This document shows positions 1 through 4,893 of a DNA stretch of 6,148 bases, piece by piece. Within the stretch, counting starts at the first letter, position 1, and each line of letters begins with the position of its first letter. Source of the stretch: an uncultured Bacilli bacterium (GTDB lineage Bacteria > Bacillota_I > Bacilli_A > RF39 > UBA660); assembly GCA_947626425.1 (NCBI GenBank), contig CANQRX010000074.1, positions 1 to 6,148 on the forward strand. The letters run 5' to 3'. The notes under the pieces are model-generated. The model did no database searches and had not been told where the DNA came from. It was given only the letters and a program-made list of their open reading frames with translations. The translations under genes and the position numbers were made by a program.

Positions 1-795
1 TATTTTTTAAATTACTATGAAGACCACGGTATTATTCCCGAAGAACTTTATGATGCAAATATAGTTGTTAATTATGAAAAAATTGATAATTTATTAAAAT
101 TGCAAAACAATAATTTTTATCCAGAAATTACTAACGAAATTCTAGAAAATAATGAAATTAATGGGGTTATTATTAGTAAATTTAATTTAGCTGAAAATGT
201 TAATAAAAATACTTTAGTTAATTTATTATATTACTTTGGTTGTTTAACAGTTTCAAGATATGATCCTTTAAAAGCCAAAATTGTTTTTAAAGTTCCTAAT
301 AAAGTAATGGAAGATACTTATGAAAACTATTTTATTAAATTATTAGAAAGTAAAAATATTGTATTTGTTGATTCAAAATTAGATAAAGCAAGAGAAGAAG
401 TAATATTAAATGGTGATATTACTTATGCCACAACTTATGCAAGTGAAATGCTTACAGAATATGGAAGTCGAATGTTTTTAAATTTCAGTGAAAAAAACAT
501 TCAAGTATTATATAAATTTATCTTAAAACATCCTATGTTAGAAATAAAACTAGATGAGCCAATTGGAATGGGCTTTGTTGATTTAATGATTTTTAGTAAA
601 AATGAAATGGCTAAATACAATTTAATGATTGAATTTAAATACATTAAAAAAAGTGAATTTAATGAAAGTTTATTACAAGAAAAAATTGAAGAAGGAACCA
701 ATCAATTAAAAAATTACAATTTAGAAATAAATAATTTAAAAAAATATTTAATTGTTTTTGTTGGTAATGAAAATAAATATTTACAAGAAATTTAG
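1..795 (+). CDS. AAA-ATPase-like / PD-(D/E)XK nuclease family protein, C-terminal part (5' end outside window)
   Basis: The frame is open from base 1 and runs to TAG at 793-795, giving 264 residues, so this is the C-terminal part of a longer gene. A TTG at 100 is only an internal codon: the in-frame upstream residues (starting YFLNYYEDHG) read as protein. The layout resembles the family with an N-terminal AAA-ATPase-like domain and a C-terminal PD-(D/E)XK nuclease-like domain. A helical linker region carries the LLYYFGCLT segment (family members have similar 'L-Y-G-LT' stretches) and IVFKVPNKV. The nuclease-like core follows: FVDLMIF with Asp at codon 580-582, then IEFK with Glu at 631-633 and Lys at 637-639, then a strand YLIVFVG. 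Full-length relatives are roughly 500-580 residues and have no settled role; they are common in gut Firmicutes and Bacteroidetes and are often called mobile or defence-associated. The gene is extremely AT-rich (one 60-nt sample, 601-660, is 17% GC). It is convergent with the secreted-protein array. Confidence 0.75.
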   Translation, partial: YFLNYYEDHGIIPEELYDANIVVNYEKIDNLLKLQNNNFYPEITNEILENNEINGVIISKFNLAENVNKNTLVNLLYYFGCLTVSRYDPLKAKIVFKVPNKVMEDTYENYFIKLLESKNIVFVDSKLDKAREEVILNGDITYATTYASEMLTEYGSRMFLNFSEKNIQVLYKFILKHPMLEIKLDEPIGMGFVDLMIFSKNEMAKYNLMIEFKYIKKSEFNESLLQEKIEEGTNQLKNYNLEINNLKKYLIVFVGNENKYLQEI

Positions 796-820
796 GGACT
801 TTAAAACTCTAAATTTTTTT
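785..820 (+). terminator. Rho-independent terminator of the 1-795 gene
   Basis: The inverted repeat aaatttag (788-795) / ctaaattt (809-816) overlaps the stop codon. The stem can be extended by one or two pairs at each side, and a run of seven T follows (814-820). It ends the plus-strand gene and separates it from the convergent array. Confidence 0.65.
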
Positions 821-867
821 ATATTGACTTCTAACATTGCATTTACTTCACAATTCCAAAGTTTCAT

Positions 868-909
868 ACGCTCTTTTTCTCTCTTCCTCTCTTTTTTCTT
901 TCTCTCTTT
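868..909 (-). repeat. R3 repeat, copy 4 (after cassette C): polypurine tract on the coding strand
   Basis: On the plus strand, 871-909 is an uninterrupted 39-nt pyrimidine run, preceded by acg. It shares acgctctttttctctcttcc with the three other R3 copies, followed by the tctc and ctttctctct variants. It lies immediately downstream of the cassette C stop codon and marks the left boundary of the array. The sequence beyond it (toward 860) no longer matches the other copies' flank. Confidence 0.8.
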
Positions 910-915
910 ATCTCC

Positions 916-1680
916 TTATTCCCCTGCACTGTATATTGTTGAAGCTACTTCTCCGTCAATTGACAATGTTGCACTTATTGTCTTTCCCGCATCCGTCGGA
1001 CTTTGATCTTCTCCACTATTCGGATACTTCACTACTATATAATAGTATTTTGATTTCGTTGTACTTGTATTTATTTTTCTTCCTTCTAAATCTCCACTAT
1101 CTTGAAAATTTGTTTCACTGTCTAAATCATTTTTAGTAATCGTTCCTGATGGTGTACTTGCATTTAATTTACCATGAGCAATTTTTGTTCCTCCCATAGT
1201 TCCTGTTAATTTTCCAACTAATGTTTCAGCTTTGCAACTTGCTGTATTATCTGTACCTGCATCACTAGCATCTGAATACCAGAATTGAGTTTCAGCTCCA
1301 TCACCTTTTTGACGTAATGTACATGTTGTTGTTTGGGCTGTATCTAAACCATCATATGCACTTTCAACCATATATAGTTCCCAGTCTAGATCAGTATTTG
1401 TTTGATTTGTATAATCGATTTTTAAGTTAAATGTTGCTTCATAATCATTTTCATCATCAGGCTGCTGTTTTTCTATTGTAGCTTTTGCTCCATAGACTGC
1501 TAAACCTCCTGGATAGTTTAATAGTTCAAACTTACTAGCCTCACTTGTAAACTTAATTGTTGCTCCTTTTAATTCGGTTGTTTCTACTGTTGATGTTGCT
1601 GATCCACTGGTTTGCGTTGATGCTGTGAAGTAAGCAAAGGTAGCGCCCACTACTGCTTCGTACTCAGCCCCACAAACCAA
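916..1680 (-). CDS. Silent cassette C: TasA-like secreted-protein ectodomain lacking leader and expression signals
   Basis: An intact 254-codon frame with the only available start a TTG at 1680 (LVCGAEYEAVVGATFAYFTAS...). It has no Shine-Dalgarno at proper distance, no promoter in the purine-rich junction before it, and no hydrophobic leader: the residues before AVVGATFAYFTAS are LVCGAEYE rather than a membrane helix. From GATFAYFTAS on, it is collinear with the complete gene at 3840-4721. Shared blocks in order are YPGGLAVYGAKATI, DYEATFNLKIDYTN, a W-E-L-Y-M motif, a Cys pair around FWYSD, GRKINTST, YYYIVVKYPN, and a C-terminal DAGKTISATLSIDG strand. It is closest to cassette A; the stretches between blocks differ strongly. 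It ends STIYSAGE, then TAA, then the R3 tract. I infer a donor cassette that is not expressed where it stands. The alternative is a decayed tandem duplicate, or a cytoplasmic product from the TTG, which would make little sense for a protein keeping a secretion motif. Confidence 0.7.
   Translation of the reverse strand: MVCGAEYEAVVGATFAYFTASTQTSGSATSTVETTELKGATIKFTSEASKFELLNYPGGLAVYGAKATIEKQQPDDENDYEATFNLKIDYTNQTNTDLDWELYMVESAYDGLDTAQTTTCTLRQKGDGAETQFWYSDASDAGTDNTASCKAETLVGKLTGTMGGTKIAHGKLNASTPSGTITKNDLDSETNFQDSGDLEGRKINTSTTKSKYYYIVVKYPNSGEDQSPTDAGKTISATLSIDGEVASTIYSAGE
1618..1657 (-). repeat. R5 repeat, cassette C copy (encodes AVVGATFAYFTAS)
   Basis: The 40 bp on the plus strand starting tgatgctgtgaagtaagc and ending cactactgct match the complete gene at 4626-4665 with two mismatches, and the cassette B copy exactly. 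It is in frame in all copies. Here it is fused directly to the R3 tract of cassette B, forming one long joint. Confidence 0.85.
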
Positions 1681-1711
1681 ACGCTCTTTTTCTCTCTTCC
1701 TTCCTTTTTTC
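1618..1711 (-). repeat. Fused R5-R3 joint between cassettes B and C (about 94 bp)
   Basis: The span 1618-1700 matches 2358-2440 with a single mismatch (C/T in the LVC[G/E]AEYE codons). The match goes on through six more T with only the R3 variant positions differing. The joint holds R5, a short high-GC linker encoding LVC(G/E)AEYE, and the purine tract. The linker is absent from the complete gene, so it belongs to cassette joints and not to the expressed protein. Confidence 0.85.
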
Positions 1712-1726
1712 TTTCTCTCTCTCTTT
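1675..1726 (-). repeat. R3 repeat, copy 3 (after cassette B)
   Basis: The 43-nt pyrimidine run at 1684-1726 on the plus strand is preceded by aaccaaacg. It carries the ttcc variant and the longest tctctctctct expansion of the four copies. Pyrimidine-rich sequence goes on beyond it to about 1770, unlike the other copies. Confidence 0.8.
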
Positions 1727-1784
1727 ATCTTCGTCTTGGAACATCTTTTTTTCTCTTCCTGCTTTTTATTCTTTGGTGTTATTT

Positions 1785-2420
1785 TTAATCTCCTGCTTTT
1801 GCTGCAAAGCCTAATTCTATACTAAATTCTTTTCCTTGCTGTGTATTTTGGTCTTCATTATTTGCATAATCTACATACAAATAATATGTATCATTGGTTG
1901 TTCCTGTTACTGTAATGTCAACTGTCTTCTTTGCAGTAGTAGAACCAAACATGCTTTCATAAGCACCTGTTCCATCTGGAACTAATGACCCAGGAATATT
2001 TGAACATTCAGTTGTCATATAAGTTCCGGCCACAGGATCTGTTGCAGTTCCACCAACTACTGGTTTTTGACAACTAATTTCATCACTATCTTTTTTAATT
2101 AAATACCATGATACATCACCGTTAAATGCTGAATCTATTTTTGCATCTACACTTAACGTAGTTTCAATATTTTCACACGTTCCTGTTCCATCACCGCATG
2201 AACCTTTAATGGTAATAGATTTAACTGCTTTAAATCCTGGTAACACTCCACCTTCAATAGTTTCAGAATCAATTTCTGAACCATTTGTCATTGTCGCGCT
2301 TGCTAAGGCTTTCGTTTTTACTGTTGTTTTATTTTCACCTTCATTTGTTGTTGTAACTGATGCTGTGAAGTAAGCAAAGGTAGCGCCCACTACTGCTTCG
2401 TACTCAGCCTCACAAACCAA
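1785..2420 (-). CDS. Silent cassette B: divergent TasA-like ectodomain lacking leader and expression signals
   Basis: An intact 211-codon frame. The first possible start is TTG at 2420 (LVCEAEYEAVVGATFAYFTAS...). As in cassette C there is no RBS, promoter or hydrophobic leader. After the shared GATFAYFTAS the sequence departs strongly from A, C and the complete gene: it lacks the YPGGL block, has four Cys (including SCGDGTGTC), and ends TYYLYVDYAN, then EDQNTQQGKEFSIELGFAAKAGD. That ending still aligns with the YYYIVVKYPN...DAGKTISATLSI ending of the others. It is therefore a distant member of the same beta-rich secreted family, carried in the same R5/R3 frame. The start to use is uncertain, because the frame only makes sense when joined to the leader of the expression locus at R5. 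Alternatively it is a separate paralogue that lost its 5' end. Confidence 0.65.
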   Translation of the reverse strand: MVCEAEYEAVVGATFAYFTASVTTTNEGENKTTVKTKALASATMTNGSEIDSETIEGGVLPGFKAVKSITIKGSCGDGTGTCENIETTLSVDAKIDSAFNGDVSWYLIKKDSDEISCQKPVVGGTATDPVAGTYMTTECSNIPGSLVPDGTGAYESMFGSTTAKKTVDITVTGTTNDTYYLYVDYANNEDQNTQQGKEFSIELGFAAKAGD

Positions 2421-2451
2421 ACGCTCTTTTTCTCTCTTCCTCTCTTTTTTC
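2358..2451 (-). repeat. Fused R5-R3 joint between cassettes A and B (about 94 bp)
   Basis: This is the second copy of the joint at 1618-1711. The R5 portion (2358-2397) is identical to that of cassette C, the LVCEAEYE linker has the single substitution, and the purine tract follows. Near-identity here contrasts with the strong divergence of the flanking ectodomains. Confidence 0.85.
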
Positions 2452-2456
2452 CTTTT
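2415..2456 (-). repeat. R3 repeat, copy 2 (after cassette A)
   Basis: Pyrimidine run 2424-2456 on the plus strand after aaccaaacg, with the tctc variant and the ccttttatc end. Just right of it a short duplication (ccttttatc, aattt, ccttttatc) leads into ttttaggctgcttgat. That 3' tail is shared with the complete gene at 3831-3852. Confidence 0.8.
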
Positions 2457-2513
2457 ATCAATTTCCTTTTATCTTTTAGGCTGCTTGATATACTGTTGAG
2501 GCTGGTTTGCCAT

Positions 2514-3299
2514 CTACCCTTTGTACAATGTTGACGATACGTCCCCATCTATCGATAATGTCGCACTTATCGTTTTTCCTGCATCTGTTGGACTTTGATC
2601 TTCTCCACTATTCGGATATTTTATTACTATGTAATAATATTTTGTACTTGGACTACTGGTATTGATTTTTCTATTATTTAAATCTCCATCGGTTTGTTCT
2701 CCATCTACGTCTTGAAGTGTATCCTTTGTGATATGCCCTTGTCCAGATTGTGTATTTTTCTTTAATTTACCACTTGCAATCTTTTTTCCTGTTAACTCAC
2801 TAGTTATCTTTGTCGTTATCGCTGCTGCATCACAACTTTCAGTATTTTCTTCACTATCATCTATATCTGCATACCAGAATTGTGTTTCGTTACCTTCACC
2901 TTTTTGATGTAATTTACATGTTGTTGTTTCTTCTTCATCTAATTTGGCATATTCGCTTTCAACCATATATAGGTCCCATGTTAAATCAGTGTCTGTTTCA
3001 TTTGTATAATCAATTTTCAAGTTAAACGTTGCTTCATAATCATTTGGATCACTCATTTCTTGCTTTGCAATCGTTGCCTTAGCTCCATAGACAGCTAAAC
3101 CTCCTGGATATTTTAACAATTCAAACTTGCTTTCGGCACTGTTAAATGTGATTGTTGCCCCTTGTAATTTTGTTGTTGTTACTGTTGCTTCTGCTGATCC
3201 ACTGGTTTGCGTTGATGCTGTGAAGTAAGCAAACGTGGCGCCCACTAATATTTTTCTAAATATGTAGAAACAACTAATATTTTCATAAAAATTATTCAC
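2514..3299 (-). CDS. Silent cassette A: TasA-like ectodomain without leader, with a doubled, frameshifted C-terminus
   Basis: A 261-codon frame from GTG at 3299, ending in TAG at 2514-2516. The GTG has no Shine-Dalgarno. The first 18 residues (MNNFYENISCFYIFRKIL) are non-homologous flank and not a proper leader; family homology starts at VGATFAYFTAS (R5, 3213-3247). The ectodomain is close to cassette C: YPGGLAVYGAKATI, DYEATFNLKIDYTN, WDLYMVES, Cys pair around FWYAD, NNRKINTSS, YYYIVIKYPN and DAGKTISATLSIDG. It ends STLYKG, stop. In the next frame, 2476-2517 encodes VDGKPASTVYQAA, stop: a second homologous C-terminus whose last codons and 3' tail match the complete gene. This looks like a junction left by imprecise exchange. 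I infer a donor cassette; a decayed duplicate is the alternative. Confidence 0.68.
   Translation of the reverse strand: MNNFYENISCFYIFRKILVGATFAYFTASTQTSGSAEATVTTTKLQGATITFNSAESKFELLKYPGGLAVYGAKATIAKQEMSDPNDYEATFNLKIDYTNETDTDLTWDLYMVESEYAKLDEEETTTCKLHQKGEGNETQFWYADIDDSEENTESCDAAAITTKITSELTGKKIASGKLKKNTQSGQGHITKDTLQDVDGEQTDGDLNNRKINTSSPSTKYYYIVIKYPNSGEDQSPTDAGKTISATLSIDGDVSSTLYKG
3213..3247 (-). repeat. R5 repeat, cassette A copy
   Basis: 35 bp matching the complete gene's R5 with one mismatch. Unlike cassettes B and C, the match stops inside the repeat at cccacta: the LVC(G/E)AEYE linker and R3 tract are replaced by unrelated AT-rich spacer. This is therefore the first cassette of the array rather than an internal one. 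Confidence 0.8.
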
Positions 3300-3302
3300 A
3301 TT

Positions 3303-3375
3303 GGTAACACCAAGTGATAAAAAATATTATTAAATAATGTACAGTTTAAACTTTTCTTTATCACTTGATGTTACC
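3303..3375. repeat. 19-bp inverted repeat with a 35-nt loop
   Basis: Arms are 3303-3321 (ggtaacaccaagtgataaa) and 3357-3375 (tttatcacttgatgttacc), with one mismatch that becomes a G-U pair in minus-strand RNA. There is no T run after either arm, so it is not a classical terminator. It sits directly upstream of cassette A. Possible readings are the end structure of a small mobile element, a recombination or protein-binding site, or an RNA hairpin; the sequence does not decide between them. Confidence 0.55.
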
Positions 3376-3536
3376 CATAAAGTTAAGTTACTAAAATTTT
3401 ACATTTAATATATCACCCAATAATAATGGATGATATTTTTTGGCAGGTTTCGACTAAAATAGTAAAAAAAATTACCTTTTATTTTAGTAAAATTTTAAAA
3501 TTAACTGTTATATAAAAGACAATATTAAAATGTACA

Positions 3537-3589
3537 AAAAAGGGAAAATAACTATGTACAAAATTGTACATAATTATTTTCCACTTTTT
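3537..3589 (-). terminator. Long palindromic terminator downstream of the complete secreted-protein gene
   Basis: Arms 3543-3561 and 3564-3582 pair with one mismatch (C3552/A3573, a G-U pair in minus-strand RNA). The stem is extended past a one-base bulge by aaaaag/cttttt. On the minus strand the hairpin runs into a T6 stretch; on the plus strand ctttttacttattttt follows, so it may act in both directions. It lies about 250 bases beyond the stop of the complete gene and before the first cassette, so readthrough transcription of the cassettes should be low. Confidence 0.65.
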
Positions 3590-3792
3590 ACTTATTTTTA
3601 TAGCATCATTTATATATTTCATATTTGCTACATTATTATCTTATATAACATTATCGGTTTGAAATTTATAAAAAATTTAACACCAAATAAAAATTAAATT
3701 GTTTTTTCATTAACTACTCGTACCAATAATTTTCACTTTTCTTCTCAATTCCAAACACTACCTTATTTTCATAAAAAAAAGGAAAATCGAAG

Positions 3793-3834
3793 AACCAAAC
3801 GCTCTTTTTCTCTCTTCCTTCCTTTTTTCCTTTT
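3793..3834 (-). repeat. R3 repeat, copy 1 (after the complete gene)
   Basis: Pyrimidine run 3802-3834 on the plus strand preceded by aaccaaacg, with the ttcc variant and the ccttttatc end. It starts six bases after the stop codon of the complete gene. Identity with the cassette joints ends at ggtt on the minus strand, where unrelated spacer starts. Confidence 0.8.
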
Positions 3835-3839
3835 ATCTT

Positions 3840-4721
3840 TTAGGCTGCTTGATCTAGTACTGAATTTGCTCCTTCTGCTACACTTAGTTTTACACTTATT
3901 TGTTTTCCTGCATCTGCATTTTGAGCACTTGCTTTATTTGGATATTTTACTACTAAATAATATACTTTTGAATCTTTTCCAGTCTTAGTACTTAATGTTC
4001 TTCCACCTAATTGATTACTTGTTACTAATTTTTTTACTTCTTTTAAATCTTCGTCTCCAGTTGCAGCTTCTTCTTCACTATATCTGATTTCATTTGTATC
4101 ACCTTTGACTGTTGACTTTGTAATTTTTGCTTCTGTTTTTCCTGTTGGAAGATCACCATATGCAATTAATGTTCCTCCTGCACCACTGACTGCTTCTCTT
4201 ATATTCTTTCCATCACATTGTTCTGTATTGTAATCAGTTCCTGCATCATCAGCATCTGCATACCAATAGTATGTTGTTCCACTTTCTTCTTTGGTTTTTA
4301 ATCCACATTTTGTGATACTTTCAAAGCCACCTTGTTTGGCAAAATCTAATTCTCCTATTTTCTTTTCTAGCATCCATAATTCCCACTCTAATGCTGTATT
4401 TGTTTGATTAGTATAGGTAATTTCTAAATCAAACGTTGCTTTATAGTCATTGTTATCAGTACCTGGTTCTTGTTTTGCTATTGTTGCTGTTGCTCCATAT
4501 ATTCCTAATCCTCCAGGATATTCCAACATGTCTAATTCTTCTCCTGTTTCTGTAAATGTTAAATTTGCACCGTCTAATTTGTTGGTTGTTACGGTTGTTG
4601 TTGGAGCTGTTCCAGATGTTGTTGTTGATGCTGTGAAGTAAGCAAATGTGGCGCCCACTACTGCTACTAATAATGTAGCTATTGCTATTACTGTTAGTAA
4701 TATCATGTTTCTTTTTTCCAT
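3840..4721 (-). CDS. Secreted SipW-cognate/TasA-like surface or matrix protein; complete copy at the putative expression locus
   Basis: A 293-residue protein, probably exported and surface-bound or part of an extracellular matrix. The ATG at 4721 is preceded by AAGGAGG at nine bases and a sigma-A-type promoter. Residues 1-5 are a basic n-region (MEKRN) and residues 6-29 a hydrophobic leader ending GATFAYFTAS. This matches the Gly-Thr-x-Ala-Tyr-Phe-type motif of signal peptides handled by SipW-like peptidases (TasA, TapA and camelysin family). The body is Thr-rich and beta-prone: KLDGANLTF (48-56), YPGGLGIYGATATI (68-81), NDYKATFDLEITYTNQT (91-107), WELWMLE (113-119), a likely disulfide pair Cys139/Cys169 around YYWYADADDAGTD, then VYYLVVKYPN (253-262) and DAGKQISVKLSV (270-281). 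There is no LPXTG, C-terminal membrane helix or lipobox. No SipW gene is in the window. Repeat R5 falls inside the leader and R3 just after the stop, so everything from residue about 20 on is exchangeable with cassettes A-C. GC is visibly higher than in neighbours. Confidence 0.8.
   Translation of the reverse strand: MEKRNMILLTVIAIATLLVAVVGATFAYFTASTTTSGTAPTTTVTTNKLDGANLTFTETGEELDMLEYPGGLGIYGATATIAKQEPGTDNNDYKATFDLEITYTNQTNTALEWELWMLEKKIGELDFAKQGGFESITKCGLKTKEESGTTYYWYADADDAGTDYNTEQCDGKNIREAVSGAGGTLIAYGDLPTGKTEAKITKSTVKGDTNEIRYSEEEAATGDEDLKEVKKLVTSNQLGGRTLSTKTGKDSKVYYLVVKYPNKASAQNADAGKQISVKLSVAEGANSVLDQAA
4626..4665 (-). repeat. R5 repeat, master copy inside the leader of the complete gene
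   Basis: 40 bp encoding AVVGATFAYFTAS. It matches the cassette copies with one (A) or two (B, C) mismatches, whereas bodies downstream differ widely. Upstream of it, only this copy continues into a hydrophobic leader (ILLTVIAIATLLV). Confidence 0.85.
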
Positions 4722-4730
4722 ATTTTTTAT

Positions 4731-4775
4731 CCTCCTTACACTAAAAATATTATCAAATTAAATTTATTTATGCAA
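4731..4775 (-). promoter_or_regulatory. Sigma-A-type promoter and RBS of the complete secreted-protein gene
   Basis: Minus strand: -35 TTGCAT (4770-4775), 17-bp spacer, -10 TAATAT (4747-4752), giving a transcript start near 4740 and a very short leader. RBS AAGGAGG is at 4731-4737, nine bases before the ATG. It is the only good promoter-plus-RBS set found for the four copies. Confidence 0.7.
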
Positions 4776-4893
4776 TACCTTTTTAAAACATTTTACGTAA
4801 GAAATTTACAACATCCTTTAAAGTAAGGGGTTAAATACCAATTTTTTTTACATATTTTGTAAACATTAAAAATATTTTTTAGCTAAAAATAAT

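Larger units (their letters stand above)
3300..3792. other. Non-coding AT-rich spacer between the complete gene and cassette A
   Basis: About 490 bases with no credible gene. It holds the inverted repeat 3303-3375, a weaker 9-bp hairpin (actaaaata 3453-3461 / tattttagt 3480-3488), and the large palindrome 3537-3589. It also holds a short minus-strand open stretch ending at TAG 3714-3716 (ending VVFGIEKKSENYWYE) that resembles a C-terminal gene remnant, which I cannot identify. TGTACA occurs at 3338-3343, 3531-3536, and twice inside the palindrome. No promoter facing cassette A with a matching RBS is visible. Confidence 0.6.

Noticed and set aside
501..701. Minus-strand open frame of 66 codons
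   Set aside because: Shadow of the AT-rich PD-(D/E)XK-type gene, no start signals.
752..1136. Overlapping plus-strand open frames (752-1006 and 837-1136) rich in Ser, Leu and Phe
   Set aside because: They are shadows of cassette C and of its polypyrimidine R3 tract, have no RBS, and their composition follows from the tract.
868..2456. Integron cassette array with attC sites
   Set aside because: The repeated junctions are polypurine direct repeats without the inverted-repeat core (R-box GTTRRRY type) expected of attC, and the cassettes are homologous to one another. No integrase is seen.
2810..3025. Plus-strand open frame of 71 codons
   Set aside because: Antisense shadow of cassette A without RBS or recognisable protein features.
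3714..3800. Possible minus-strand gene remnant ending VVFGIEKKSENYWYE
   Set aside because: Too short, runs without start into the R3 tract, and not identifiable; recorded only in the spacer description.
4450..4641. Plus-strand open frame of 63 codons
   Set aside because: Antisense shadow of the complete secreted-protein gene; Val-rich text results from its Thr/Ala codons on the other strand.
871..4665. CRISPR array or diversity-generating retroelement
   Set aside because: The direct repeats are separated by 700-900 bp coding bodies, not short spacers. No reverse transcriptase, template/variable repeat pair with adenine bias, or Cas gene is present in the window.
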